A stretch of DNA of 64,000 bases from Chitinophaga nivalis (GCF_025989125.1 NZ_JAPDNR010000001.1:7056087-7120086), one strand, 5' to 3'. Positions 25,243 to 35,175 are shown, counted from the first letter of the stretch. The notes: generated from the letters alone by a model not told the origin. Numbers and translations are program-made.

Positions 25243-25711
25243 TCGTTTCCGGGGCGGGCGGAAATGGATGAAAATACTGCGCAGCTTCCCGGCAAAATCA
25301 CCTACAATATCAGGTCTGAAAGGGTTGCAGGTATATTACCTTCGACTCTTTCAGGTACCCTCATCTTTATTATGATTGGATTGGGCGGAAGCAGATATAT
25401 CACTTTTGACTGGAGGACAGCCCAATCAACTCCAGGTTGCCGAAGTTTGAAGCACGTTGGTTTTAATGCTTTGAAACGAAGTAAAACAAAATACTATTGA
25501 AGATAACTATCATTGCATGCAATACAAGAAAATCCATCGCATGTCCTGATGCATAAAGCCGACCTTCCTTTTTTAGCTGCTCCCCGTATGATCCGTTAAC
25601 AGGGCATTACAGCAGCATAGCAGCTGGTATTCCGCTACTGCCGGCAGCTTTCAGCCATTCGTTATTCGTCTTTCTTTTCCTTATCTTTCCAGACTAACAT
25701 ACTGTTAAGTC
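25243..25711. other. Intergenic stretch, no supported gene
   Basis: A 78-codon ORF at 25264-25500 has no recognisable domain, ribosome site or conserved start. TATCTTTC near 25684 could be a one-mismatch -7 box for the hydrolase gene that follows. I see nothing else. Confidence 0.4.
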
Positions 25712-26257
25712 ATGGAAATTAAAGTTCTGACCGCACCCGGACTGGGTGGTTCTGGTCCTTTACATTGGCAATCCCGCTGGGAGCAATCGATTCCAGGTAC
25801 CCTACGCATAGAACAATCTGACTGGGATACCCCTTCCTTAAATAACTGGATCAATAAGCTGGAGGCAGCGATCAGTGCAGCCGGGCCACAGGTAGTGATT
25901 GCCGCACATAGCCTGGGCTGTATAGCGCTTGCACATTGGGCCCAGCAAACCCATCTGACCATTGCGGGCGCCCTGTTGGTAGCACCGCCGGATGTGGAGC
26001 GCCCCGACTTCCCCGAAGTGGCCGCCAGCTTCAACCCCGTGCCGCTGAAAAAATTACCTTTCAAAAGTATCCTGATAGCCAGTACCAATGATGCCTATTG
26101 CTCACTGGAACGTGCCGCACTGCTGGCGAAACACTGGGGCAGCAGCTTTGTGAATGCCGGTGCCAAAGGCCATATTAATGCCGACTCTAACCTGGAAGAA
26201 TGGCAGGAAGGGAAAGACCTGCTGAGTGAACTGGTACATAACCGGGTCACCTTATAA
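25712..26257 (+). CDS. RBBP9/YdeN-type serine hydrolase
   Basis: A 181-residue small alpha/beta hydrolase of the Ser_hydrolase/RBBP9 family, about the usual length. The nucleophile elbow is AHSLGC (serine at about 69), preceded by VLTAPGLGGSGPLHWQ, the family's oxyanion segment. The acid is probably the Asp in STNDAYCS and the base the His in AKGHINADS. The physiological ester or peptide substrate of this family is not well known. No signal peptide, so cytosolic. It stands alone between the DNRLRE lipoprotein and the FecI-type sigma gene. Confidence 0.88.
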   Translation: MEIKVLTAPGLGGSGPLHWQSRWEQSIPGTLRIEQSDWDTPSLNNWINKLEAAISAAGPQVVIAAHSLGCIALAHWAQQTHLTIAGALLVAPPDVERPDFPEVAASFNPVPLKKLPFKSILIASTNDAYCSLERAALLAKHWGSSFVNAGAKGHINADSNLEEWQEGKDLLSELVHNRVTL

Positions 26258-26565
26258 GCGATCCATCTGCCCGCGTATTTTGCTACCCGCTGCTTCGTTT
26301 AACCTGTAATACACTTTTTCCGGTACCCCATTGCTGTTGTCGCTGTTACCCGCGATACGTCTTTCTTTTGCCTGGTTTTATGATGCTTTATCTTTACCAG
26401 TTAAACTTCCTATATTTAGCCTTTAAACAGCCAATCTAAATCGATTTTCTATCCATATCAGACAACAATTAACATAAACATAAAGCGTGGCAATGAGGTG
26501 ACTAGATGAGTTTACTACTACCTTTGAACCCGCATATGAAGTTTATATCAGTGAAAAGGGAGTCT
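26258..26565. other. Intergenic stretch before the FecI-type sigma gene
   Basis: No gene is visible. TACCTTTG at 26519-26526 fits the -7 consensus and would place transcription near 26532, which favours a translational start downstream of the ATG at 26506. No TTG lies at the matching -33 distance. Confidence 0.4.
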
Positions 26566-27117
26566 ATGGCAGCAAGTAACTTATGGCAGGCATTTCAAAG
26601 TGGTGACACCACTGCCTTTGAACAAATTTTTCACGCACATTGGGACCGGTTGGTACAATATACCAGCAGTATTATTACAGATGAAGCACTGGCCCAGGAT
26701 ATATTGCAGAACTTTTTTATTGAACTATGGGAAAAACGCAGTACGCTGCCTATCCCCCGGGACATCAGCGCCTTCCTGGTTTTCCTGCTCAAACTACGTA
26801 TTCTGAATGCACTCCGGAAAGAAGATATCCGCAGCCGGCATGAACAACAATTTGCCGCTTTACTCCAGTCACATACCAACTCCGCTGCCGAAGCACTACA
26901 AACAAAAGAAGTCTATTCCCAGCTGCAGCAATACATGGACCTGCTGCCGCCCCGTATTAAACAGGTCTTCCAGCTAAGCCGCTTTGAACACAAGACCATT
27001 CCTGAAATTGCCGACATCATGCAGGCCTCTGAACAAACCATCCGGAACCAACTCAACACGGCCAACAAACGCTTAAAACTGCAATTGAAATCCTCCTTCC
27101 TTTCGTTCTTCCTCTAA
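26566..27117 (+). CDS. FecI-type ECF sigma factor
   Basis: A sigma factor of about 183 residues with region 2 (DTTAFEQIFHAHWDRL, ALAQDILQNFFIELWEKR) and region 4 (LPPRIKQVFQLSRFEHKTIPEIADIM then SEQTIRNQLNTANKRLK). Possible starts are ATG 26506, 26536 and 26566. I chose 26566 because AAGGGAG lies just before it, the sequence MAASNLWQAFQSGD fits the family and a possible -7 box lies at 26519. It is followed by fecR and a SusC with an STN domain, so it should direct transcription of this uptake locus when the FecR neighbour releases it. Confidence 0.85.
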   Translation: MAASNLWQAFQSGDTTAFEQIFHAHWDRLVQYTSSIITDEALAQDILQNFFIELWEKRSTLPIPRDISAFLVFLLKLRILNALRKEDIRSRHEQQFAALLQSHTNSAAEALQTKEVYSQLQQYMDLLPPRIKQVFQLSRFEHKTIPEIADIMQASEQTIRNQLNTANKRLKLQLKSSFLSFFL

Positions 27118-27207
27118 AGCCAATATTACCGAATTGTTAAGTCCGGAAAACGGATAGTTAAAGCTATTTCCGGATGTGACATTACTACAGAAACAGGGAT
27201 TGCAAAA

Positions 27208-28155
27208 TTGACGGAAGTGGATCAAACGGAATTAAAACATTTACTGGAGAAATACGAAGCAGGCAAATGTACTGCGGAAGAAATCGTGTTGTTATTTGCC
27301 TGGATGGACCGCATGGACGCCACCGCGCAGGAAACACCCCGGCCTTCTCTGCAACAGGATGCTGTGAAATCCGCCGTCATGGCACATATCCATACGCCGG
27401 TAAAAAAATGGTACCAGGCCCGTAAATGGATAGCCGCCGCCGTGCTATTACCCGCCTGCCTCAGTATTGTCTGGTGGCAGCAACAGGTACGGCATTCCCG
27501 CACACCGGCTATTGCGTGGTTAAAAAGCAGCACAGGCAAACAGGAAATCAAACAGGTACAACTGCCTGATGGTACCATCGCCTGGCTCAATGCGGCTTCC
27601 ACGCTGGAGTATCCGGCCAGCTTTGATACCCGCGAAAGACTGGTAAAAATACAGGGACAGGTATTCTTTGATGTACAACAAAACAAAGAACAACCCTTTA
27701 CCGTACAATCGGGCGACTTCCGGGTACAGGTGTTGGGTACCGCTTTCCTCGTCCGGCATATAGCCGGCCAGCCAACCCGGGTAGCAGTAGCCAGCGGGAA
27801 GGTGCAGGTTTCACACAAAGCTGCCGTGCTGGCCACCTTGTTACCAGCCGATCAGCTTACCTGTACGGGTAATCGCACCATAATCAGTAAAACAGACACC
27901 AGTGCACTCAGCGCCTGGACCAAGGGAGATATGGTGATCAGCAATGCCACGCTGCAACAGGTGTTGTGGGAACTGGAAAATTTCTATGGCATTACCTTCC
28001 ATAGTGATTTCAATATGGATCAGGGACACCTGAACCTCAGTTTCAACAGCAACATGTCGTTGCAGGACAAACTGGATATCATCTCCACCATCAGCATTAC
28101 GCCGAAGGTAAGGTTCAGGAAAAAAGGAAATAGTATATACGAAGTATACCAATAA
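27208..28155 (+). CDS. FecR-family anti-sigma factor
   Basis: A 315-residue inner-membrane protein. A short cytosolic domain (1-75) is followed by one membrane helix (about 76-90, WIAAAVLLPACLSIVWW) and a periplasmic FecR domain: WLKSSTGKQEIKQVQLPDGT, VWLNA-like AWLNAASTLEYP, FFDVQQNKEQPFTV, VQVLGTAFLVRH. A C-terminal DUF4974-type domain is present (NATLQQVLWELENFYGITF). It starts with TTG at 27208; no closer ATG is in frame. It couples the state of the STN domain of the neighbouring SusC to the sigma factor upstream. Confidence 0.92.
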   Translation: MTEVDQTELKHLLEKYEAGKCTAEEIVLLFAWMDRMDATAQETPRPSLQQDAVKSAVMAHIHTPVKKWYQARKWIAAAVLLPACLSIVWWQQQVRHSRTPAIAWLKSSTGKQEIKQVQLPDGTIAWLNAASTLEYPASFDTRERLVKIQGQVFFDVQQNKEQPFTVQSGDFRVQVLGTAFLVRHIAGQPTRVAVASGKVQVSHKAAVLATLLPADQLTCTGNRTIISKTDTSALSAWTKGDMVISNATLQQVLWELENFYGITFHSDFNMDQGHLNLSFNSNMSLQDKLDIISTISITPKVRFRKKGNSIYEVYQ

Positions 28156-28255
28156 ACTAAACATACATCAGCACCAGCAAAAATGCAACGCCCGACAGCG
28201 TAAGGCTATTGCTATGCCCATTAGACAGACCACTTAATTTAATACCAATACAATT

Positions 28256-31200
28256 ATGCATTCCAATTTACTTCACCATCTGAGGCATCCGAAAAAAAAG
28301 ATCAAGCCACTGCTGATGCTGATGCTCGCAGCCGCTCCCTTTACCGAAAGCTTTTCCGCTTTCAGCCAGGCGCTCAAACACGTAGTACCAGGCATGGAAG
28401 TTAAACAGGGACAGCTCACCAATGCCATCGCCATGCTGGAAAAAAAAGGCGCTATTAAAATCTCCTTTGACCAGCAGGCACTTGCCAACATGCGGGTTGA
28501 AAAAAGATCCTGGAAAAATGAAACGGTAGCACGTATCCTGTCGGATTTGTTAAGTAATACCGGATTGCAGTTTGAAGAAAGACAAAACACCATTATCATT
28601 TACCCGGTGAGCGGCACACCTGCTCCTGCTTCCTTCAGCAACCTGAATCAGGAACGCAAAATTACCGGTAAGGTAAGTGACAACAGCGGCCCCCTGGTAG
28701 GCGCCGTAGTAGCCATTAAAGGCACTACCAAAGGAGCCATTACCGATGCACAGGGTAATTTCTCCATCAATACCGGCAACACCGGTGATGTTGTACTCAC
28801 CGTTTCCATGATTGGGTATAAAACACAGGAGATTACCTACACAGGTACTCCCCTGAACATCTCCCTGGAAATCAGCAGCAAAGAGCTGAACCAGGTACTG
28901 GTAGTAGGTTATGGTTCTCAAAGCAAAACCAAAATATCCGGCGCCATCACTGATGTAAAACTGGATAAACTCTCTTCCCGTTCTGTAAACAGCGTTGCAG
29001 AAGCCTTACAGGGTAAAGCACCCGGCGTAACTGTACAAAACCAGGGTGGTGATCCTACCTCTCCTCCTAAAGTATATATCCGTGGTATTGGCGGTATTAA
29101 CGGAGAAGATCCTTTATATATAGTAGATGGTGTTATTTATAATGGCCTCATCAACCCGGCCGATATCGAATCTATTTCCGTACTGAAAGATGCTGCTGCC
29201 GCTATTTATGGTATGCGCGCATCCGGTGGGGTGGTATTGATTACGACCAAAAAAGGAAAGGCTGGCAAGATGACCGTGAACCTGGACGCTAAAGTAGGCG
29301 TACAGGAAGCCTGGAAAACCTTGAAGGTATTGAATGCCGAAGAGTTTAACAGCGTGATGAACCAGGCCGCCGACAACTCCGGCAAACCCAGAAGGGATGG
29401 CTACGACGCCACTAAAAACCCTTATGGCGCCGTGACCCGTACCGACTGGATGAAAGAAATTTTCCGCACGGCCAAAGTACAGGAATACAACCTGGACATT
29501 GCCGGTGGTAATGATAAGTCTAAATACTTCATCGGAATGGGCTACCGCAAACAGGATGGTATTTTGCTGAATACTTTCAATGAGCGCTATAACTTCCGTT
29601 TAAATTCCGATCACCAGCTGAATTCCTGGCTGAAATTCGGAGAGAATATGTCTTATGCCTATTCCAACGGCAACGGCGCCAATACCACCAGTGCCTATAC
29701 CGGTGCTGTTATTGCTGCCGCATTTTATACACCCAGCGTAACACCGTATAATCCGGATGGCTCCTTTGCCGGACTGCCGATCGACTTTGCCGGCAGCTAT
29801 GGCGATGTGATCAACCCGGTTGCCTATCTGCACAGACTGGATTATAAAACGCCGAAAAGCTACCTCCTCATCAATCCCTATGTGGAAATAAAGTTACCGG
29901 CAAATCTCCTGTTCCGTTCCAACCTGGCTTTCAATAAAGTATTTGATAACCAGAAAGAATTTACCTCCAGGGTACCGGAGATTGGAAAAGTAGCCAGCTC
30001 CAACAACCTGCGGTTCTACAATGGTAACACCAATGATTTACTCGCAGAACAAACCCTTACCTATACCAAACAGCTGAACCAACATCATATCGATGCGGTT
30101 GCAGGTTATAGCTACCAGAAGAAAACATTGGATTTTATTCAACTGGTTATGACCGGCTATGATGACGAACGTCCGGGGTACCGTTACCCGCAGAATGGCT
30201 CCGGTTATGATAAAGACGGCATGAATGGTGGTAAAAAATTAGAAGCGATGGAGTCTTTCTTCGCCCGTGTTAACTACGACTATAAAGCCAAATACCTGTT
30301 TACCTTGCTGGGACGCCGGGATGGCAGCTCTCTCGTAGCACCGCAAAACCGTTATCAAAACTACTACTCTGCTTCCGCAGGCTGGGTAATTACGAATGAA
30401 GATTTCTTAAAAAACCAGCACATTGAAAATGTACTCAGCTTCCTGAAACTCCGCGCCAGTTATGGTAAACTGGGTAACCTGGGAAGTTTGATACCAGGTG
30501 TAGTGGATCCACAAATGAAACAAACCACCTCTTACTTTGGTCAGTCTTCCAACATTGCCGGTGGCTATGCAGAAAAGGCCATTGCGAACCCGTATGTGAA
30601 CTGGGCCAATTCCAAACAGCTCAATATGGGTCTGGATGCAGGTTTCCTAAATAACCAGTTAACCCTCACTGCCGACTACTTTGTAAAGACTACAGATGAC
30701 ATGCTGCTGGAAAAAACGCCGCAGCCAACAGACGGGGTAACAGTAGCCACCTTTTACAATGCCGGTAAAGTGAGAGATAAAGGATTTGAGCTGGGCTTAA
30801 CGTATAACAACAAGCCTGCAGCCGCTTTCCAATACAGCATCAATGCCAATATCTCCAGCGTAAAGAATGAATTACTGTCGCTTAGCGGGAATGATAAAGT
30901 ATACAACACTTCCAACATTAACGTGCGCAGCTCCCTCACACCGGTACGCGTTGAAGTAGGCCACCCGCTCTTCTCCTACTACCTGGTGAAAACGGATGGT
31001 ATCTTCCAGACACAACAGGAAGTAACGGATCATAAAGTACAACCGAAAGCGCAACCGGGCGATCTCCGCTTTGTGGATGCCAACGGAGATGGTAAAATAG
31101 ATAATGAAGACCGTCAGTTCGTAGGTACTCCTTATCCTAAGTTCTCCTATGGTTTCAGCTTCAACGCCAGCTATAAAGGGTTCGACTTCAACATCTTTGC

Positions 31201-31633
31201 ACAGGGCGTACATGGCAACAAAATATTCAATGCATTGAAATACACGGGCCTGGCGCCACTGGTAACCGGTCAGGGATACAACCTGCTGGCAGATGTGAAA
31301 AAGGCCTGGACACCTGAAAATACCAACACCGGTATCCCACGTGTTACCCTCGGCGACCGTAACAATAACTTCGGTACCAACTCTGACTTTTACCTGGAAG
31401 ATGGCTCTTATCTGCGCATCAAGAACATCTCCCTGGGTTATACTTTACCGGACGCACTCATCGCCCGTACAGGTCTGAAAAAATTACGTGTATACGTAAC
31501 CGGGAATAACGTTTTCACCTTCACCAAATACAGTGGCATGGATCCGGAAGTAGGTACCGACAATTATGGTATTGACCTGGGCCGCTATCCACAGGCAAGA
31601 AGTTTCCTCGTGGGTCTGAACGTGAATTTCTAA
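28256..31633 (+). CDS. SusC/RagA-like TonB-dependent transporter with STN domain
   Basis: A 1125-residue outer-membrane transporter. After a signal sequence (cleavage near SFSAFSQA) it has an STN signalling domain (about 50-112), a carboxypeptidase-D regulatory-like domain (about 133-205, ITGKVSDNSGPLVGAVVAIKG), a TonB box region, a plug (YGSQSKTKISGAIT, SVAEALQGKAPGVTVQNQGG, PLYIVDGVIYNG, AAIYGMRASGGVVLITTKKG) and a 22-stranded barrel ending in FLVGLNVNF. It imports an unknown ligand with the SusD lipoprotein downstream, powered by TonB. The STN domain shows that it also signals to FecR. Confidence 0.96.
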   Translation: MHSNLLHHLRHPKKKIKPLLMLMLAAAPFTESFSAFSQALKHVVPGMEVKQGQLTNAIAMLEKKGAIKISFDQQALANMRVEKRSWKNETVARILSDLLSNTGLQFEERQNTIIIYPVSGTPAPASFSNLNQERKITGKVSDNSGPLVGAVVAIKGTTKGAITDAQGNFSINTGNTGDVVLTVSMIGYKTQEITYTGTPLNISLEISSKELNQVLVVGYGSQSKTKISGAITDVKLDKLSSRSVNSVAEALQGKAPGVTVQNQGGDPTSPPKVYIRGIGGINGEDPLYIVDGVIYNGLINPADIESISVLKDAAAAIYGMRASGGVVLITTKKGKAGKMTVNLDAKVGVQEAWKTLKVLNAEEFNSVMNQAADNSGKPRRDGYDATKNPYGAVTRTDWMKEIFRTAKVQEYNLDIAGGNDKSKYFIGMGYRKQDGILLNTFNERYNFRLNSDHQLNSWLKFGENMSYAYSNGNGANTTSAYTGAVIAAAFYTPSVTPYNPDGSFAGLPIDFAGSYGDVINPVAYLHRLDYKTPKSYLLINPYVEIKLPANLLFRSNLAFNKVFDNQKEFTSRVPEIGKVASSNNLRFYNGNTNDLLAEQTLTYTKQLNQHHIDAVAGYSYQKKTLDFIQLVMTGYDDERPGYRYPQNGSGYDKDGMNGGKKLEAMESFFARVNYDYKAKYLFTLLGRRDGSSLVAPQNRYQNYYSASAGWVITNEDFLKNQHIENVLSFLKLRASYGKLGNLGSLIPGVVDPQMKQTTSYFGQSSNIAGGYAEKAIANPYVNWANSKQLNMGLDAGFLNNQLTLTADYFVKTTDDMLLEKTPQPTDGVTVATFYNAGKVRDKGFELGLTYNNKPAAAFQYSINANISSVKNELLSLSGNDKVYNTSNINVRSSLTPVRVEVGHPLFSYYLVKTDGIFQTQQEVTDHKVQPKAQPGDLRFVDANGDGKIDNEDRQFVGTPYPKFSYGFSFNASYKGFDFNIFAQGVHGNKIFNALKYTGLAPLVTGQGYNLLADVKKAWTPENTNTGIPRVTLGDRNNNFGTNSDFYLEDGSYLRIKNISLGYTLPDALIARTGLKKLRVYVTGNNVFTFTKYSGMDPEVGTDNYGIDLGRYPQARSFLVGLNVNF

Positions 31634-31651
31634 ACCATCCAACACAACAAC

Positions 31652-33160
31652 ATGAGAAAGATTATCAACACCCTCGCACTGATAGCTACCGTAGCCGCCA
31701 CCAGCAGCTGCAATAAAAAACTGGATGTTATACAGGAAGGTACGCCTACTGTAGCTGACTTCTGGCAAACAGAAAAAAGTATTGTCAAAGGATTGAATGC
31801 CGCCTACCAGCCATTTGATGATGAAAACTTCTATGGCCGCGGATGTTTCTGGTTTATTGACGCCTGCGATGACATGATTGTGGGCCGTGGTAAACCCGAA
31901 GCGGAATACATCAAAAATTTCGATCGTTCGTTTATTGGTGGTAGTTATACAGAAGGTCAGTGGGACCTGCGGTATAACGTCATCAAACGCGCCAATGATA
32001 TCCTGCGCTATGCGCCAGCTATCCCGATGAGTACCGAAAACAGAAACCGTTACATGGGTGAAGCTTACTTCCTCAGCGGTCTGATGTACTATCAACTGGC
32101 TTATAACTACGGGGATGAGAACGCAGGGGTACCTATTGTGGATAAATACAATCCTACTCCCGGTGTAACCTTGCCACGGGCGCAGAATGTAAATGTCAAC
32201 TATGACTCTGTCATCGTAGATCTCAAAAAGGCAGCTTCCCTGCTTCCTTATTTTGGCACCTATAAAAAGGAAGATTTTGGCCATGCGCATAAAACAGCCG
32301 CATTCGCCTACCTCGCCAAAACCTATCTTTTCAAAAAGGATTATGCCAATGCAGAGAGATTTGCTGACTCTGTGATCCTCAGCGGCAAACACCGTTTATT
32401 GGACAACTTCAGCGACGTCTTTACTGTTGCCAACAACTGGACCGATGAATACATCTGGTCCGCATACAGCACCGCTGCCGGTGCTGGTGGCTGGGGCAGC
32501 ATCCTGCCAGGTGTAATGCTGGAAAATACCGGCTGGGGTAAATACAATGGCTGGGGATATTATACTCCTACCAAAGAATTGTATGATGAATATGAAACAG
32601 GTGACTTACGCCGGGAAGCGACTATCCTGAAACCAGGCGATGAATTCAAATATTTTGGCGAGATGAGGACCTACAAGTCTAACAACAGTCTGTCTGGCTA
32701 CCAGTTCCGTAAATATATGGAACCATTTGGCTACTCCAATCCGATTGGTACCTATCTGAGCCCCAGCGGCGACCATCCTACCACGGCACTGAATCCACCG
32801 CTGATGCGTTATGCAGAAGTATTGCTGATCAAAGCAGAAGCAGCATTAATGCAGGGTAAAAATGCAGACAACGAGATCAATGCCATCCGTAAACGTGCTG
32901 GTTTGAAACCAGTTACCAATGCAACGATGGTAAACCTGAAACACGAAAGAAGGTGTGAGCTGGCCGGCGAATGGGCCGACCGTCACCGCGACCTCGTAAG
33001 ATGGGGCGATGCCCAGGCAGCCTATGCCAAACCGCTGCACGGTGTAACCGGTGCGGAAGTATGGCCTGCCCGTGATTTCAATCCGAAGAAACACCATGTA
33101 TGGCCCGTTCCGCAGCGCGTGATTGACGCCAGCGGCGGATTGTACAAACAAAGCTGGTAA
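31652..33160 (+). CDS. SusD/RagB-like nutrient-binding lipoprotein
   Basis: A 502-residue lipoprotein with signal and lipobox (TSSC, Cys20). It has the SusD helical architecture: LDVIQEGTPTVADFW at the N-terminus, RANDILRYA, YLSGLMYYQLAYNYGD-like AYFLSGLMYYQLAYNYGD, VPIVDKY, then the C-terminal RagB repeat NPPLMRYAEVLLIKAEAALM, INAIRKRAGL and ERRCELAGEWADRHRDLVRW. It is the surface lid for the SusC transporter encoded 18 bases upstream. A strong terminator follows. Ligand unknown; no glycosidase gene belongs to the operon. Confidence 0.96.
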   Translation: MRKIINTLALIATVAATSSCNKKLDVIQEGTPTVADFWQTEKSIVKGLNAAYQPFDDENFYGRGCFWFIDACDDMIVGRGKPEAEYIKNFDRSFIGGSYTEGQWDLRYNVIKRANDILRYAPAIPMSTENRNRYMGEAYFLSGLMYYQLAYNYGDENAGVPIVDKYNPTPGVTLPRAQNVNVNYDSVIVDLKKAASLLPYFGTYKKEDFGHAHKTAAFAYLAKTYLFKKDYANAERFADSVILSGKHRLLDNFSDVFTVANNWTDEYIWSAYSTAAGAGGWGSILPGVMLENTGWGKYNGWGYYTPTKELYDEYETGDLRREATILKPGDEFKYFGEMRTYKSNNSLSGYQFRKYMEPFGYSNPIGTYLSPSGDHPTTALNPPLMRYAEVLLIKAEAALMQGKNADNEINAIRKRAGLKPVTNATMVNLKHERRCELAGEWADRHRDLVRWGDAQAAYAKPLHGVTGAEVWPARDFNPKKHHVWPVPQRVIDASGGLYKQSW

Positions 33161-33189
33161 ACGTCCGGTATACTACAGTAAAGCATCAC

Positions 33190-33247
33190 GAATGACGATA
33201 AAACATGCTGTTTGATACTGTATGTTTTGTCGTCATTCTTTTTTTAT
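33190..33247 (+). terminator. Terminator of the susCD operon
   Basis: GAATGACGATAAAACAT (33190-33206) pairs with 33222-33238 (17 bp, one G-T wobble), followed by a T-rich tract to 33247. It lies inside the first codons of a longer reading of the next gene, which supports the downstream start at 33265. Confidence 0.85.
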
Positions 33248-33264
33248 TATTATATTATCGTATC

Positions 33265-35094
33265 ATGAAAAAACTGGTTCCCGTATTGTCTGGTATACTC
33301 CTGACAGTACAAGTGCAGGCACAAAGCCGGCAGTATACGACTGCGCAGGCGCATTCTCATAACGACTACGAACGCAGCACGCCTTTTTATGCGGCAGCGG
33401 CGCTCCGCTTCGGCTCTATTGAGGCAGACATACACCTGAAAGACAGCATACTCTATGTGGCCCACGACAGCAAAGACATACAGCCATTCCGTACCTTTAA
33501 GGAACTATATATATTACCGGTAGTCAGACAATTTGCCCTGAATAACGGTAAAGTATACACGGATGGTACGCCCTTGCAATTACTGGTAGATATTAAAACC
33601 GAAGGAAAGCCTACCCTGCAGGCTTTACAGGCCCTCCTGCAACCCTACCGCCAGTACTTTGACCGCAGTGTTAATCCCAATGCCGTGCGCATTGTGTTAT
33701 CCGGCAATATACCTGCCACCGCTGACTGGCTGCAGTATGATCCGCTTTTCTTTTTTGATGGCAGACCCGACAGCGTATATCCGGCAGCGTTAAAATCACG
33801 CGTAGCCATGGTGAGTACCGACTTCCACCGGTTCAGCCAATGGAACGGTAAAGGTACCCTCCTGCCCGCAGAGCAAACGAAAGTAGCCGCTGTTGTTCAA
33901 AAGGCACATGAACAAGGCTTTCTTTTCCGGTTCTGGGGCGCTCCTTCTTCCAGAAGCTGTTATTACAAACTGATGGACCTGGGTGTGGATGTTATTGGCA
34001 CCGATCATCCGGAAGAGCTCTATGATGTCATCCATCATACTAATAAAACCACGGCACGACAACTGCCTGTACATGAAGTATATACGCCAACGTATGTAGC
34101 AGATGCCACGCAGGTAAAGTCGAAAAACGTGATCCTGATGATAGGAGACGGCACCGGGCTGGCACAGATGTTTGCCGGTTATACCGCCAACAAAGGGGAT
34201 CTGAATATTTTCCGTATGAGACAACTGGGATTATCCAAAACCCAGTCTTCTGATAACTACCATACTGATTCCGCTGCAGGTGGTTCTGCCATGGGCACCG
34301 GTACTAAAACCAATAACCGGGAAATCGGGATGGACAACACCTATGTATCCGTACCAGTATTGCCGGAATTGCTGGCTGCCAAAGGTATTCCCAGCGGTGT
34401 GATTGTAACGGAAGAAATTACCGGCGCTACACCCGCTTCTTTTTATGGCCATACTGCCGACCGGGACAACACCGCTACATTGGCATCTCAACTATTGAAC
34501 AGTCCTTTGCAACTGGCTGTGGGTGGCGGTAAAGAAGAACTGGAGCAAGACCTCGGCGCCCGTTTGCAACAGGCAGGCGTTCAGTTTTATGATAACCTGG
34601 ATAGCTGGAATACAGCTGTAAAAAACCGTACCCTGGTCATCCTTTCCAATAAAGCGGTAGGGTCTATGCGCGAAGGCAGAGGCAACTATCTCAAACAGGC
34701 GCTCAAAAAAGCCCTGCAACAGCTCAGCGCTTCCGGCAAAGGGTTTTTCCTGATGGTAGAAGGTTCCCGTATTGATCATGGCGGGCACTTCAACGACCTG
34801 GATTACCTGGTACGGGAGATGCTGGACTTTGATGATGCAGTGGGTACGGCGTTACGTTTTGCCGATGAAAACAAGCAAACGACCGTGATTGTAACGGCTG
34901 ATCATGAAACAGGCGGACTGGCTTTAATGGATGGCGATATAGCTACCGGACAGCTGCGTGGACATTTCGCCACCAATGATCATACAGGCATTCCCGTTAT
35001 GGTATTTGCCTATGGTCCTAATTCCGGATTATTCCGGGGGGTGTATGAGAACAATGAAATCTTTAAGAAGATGCAGCGTTGCTTCGGATTATAG
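33265..35094 (+). CDS. Secreted GDPD-like phosphodiesterase / alkaline phosphatase fusion
   Basis: A 609-residue protein starting at ATG 33265 (MKKLVPVLSGILLTVQVQAQ signal peptide). Residues ~25-270 resemble a glycerophosphodiesterase/PI-PLC-like TIM barrel: AHSHNDYE, SIEADIHL, LYVAHDS, LLVDIKTEGK, IGTDHPE. Residues ~290-609 are a PhoA-type alkaline phosphatase. It has metal-binding MIGDGTG, nucleophile serine in TDSAAGGSAMGTG, GHTADRDN, EGSRIDHGGHFND, TADHETGG and NDHTG. The two active sites could release a phosphomonoester from a phosphodiester and then free phosphate. It lies just behind susCD, separated by a terminator. Confidence 0.88.
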   Translation: MKKLVPVLSGILLTVQVQAQSRQYTTAQAHSHNDYERSTPFYAAAALRFGSIEADIHLKDSILYVAHDSKDIQPFRTFKELYILPVVRQFALNNGKVYTDGTPLQLLVDIKTEGKPTLQALQALLQPYRQYFDRSVNPNAVRIVLSGNIPATADWLQYDPLFFFDGRPDSVYPAALKSRVAMVSTDFHRFSQWNGKGTLLPAEQTKVAAVVQKAHEQGFLFRFWGAPSSRSCYYKLMDLGVDVIGTDHPEELYDVIHHTNKTTARQLPVHEVYTPTYVADATQVKSKNVILMIGDGTGLAQMFAGYTANKGDLNIFRMRQLGLSKTQSSDNYHTDSAAGGSAMGTGTKTNNREIGMDNTYVSVPVLPELLAAKGIPSGVIVTEEITGATPASFYGHTADRDNTATLASQLLNSPLQLAVGGGKEELEQDLGARLQQAGVQFYDNLDSWNTAVKNRTLVILSNKAVGSMREGRGNYLKQALKKALQQLSASGKGFFLMVEGSRIDHGGHFNDLDYLVREMLDFDDAVGTALRFADENKQTTVIVTADHETGGLALMDGDIATGQLRGHFATNDHTGIPVMVFAYGPNSGLFRGVYENNEIFKKMQRCFGL

Positions 35095-35114
35095 CATAGA
35101 GATAATTACCAATT

Positions 35115-35169
35115 AAAAAATACGCTTATACAGAAAGCGCTCCTCAGGAGATCTTTTCGTATAAGCGTA
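35115..35169. terminator. Bidirectional terminator
   Basis: TACGCTTATAC (35121-35131) pairs with GTATAAGCGTA (35159-35169), with an inner CTCC/GGAG stem. Six A residues to the left make a T-run for the leftward NUDIX gene. It lies between convergent genes. Confidence 0.75.
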
Positions 35170-35175
35170 GTTATT

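Noticed and set aside
25264..25500. A 78-codon ORF after the DNRLRE lipoprotein gene
   Set aside because: No ribosome site, no motif and irregular residue composition; it is likely chance.
31484..32392. A 302-codon leftward ORF opposite the susD gene
   Set aside because: It is complementary to conserved SusD/SusC coding sequence, has no domain features and lacks a start signal.
33205..33264. Upstream start for the phosphodiesterase/phosphatase fusion
   Set aside because: These codons lie in the susCD terminator and would precede a normal signal peptide beginning at 33265.
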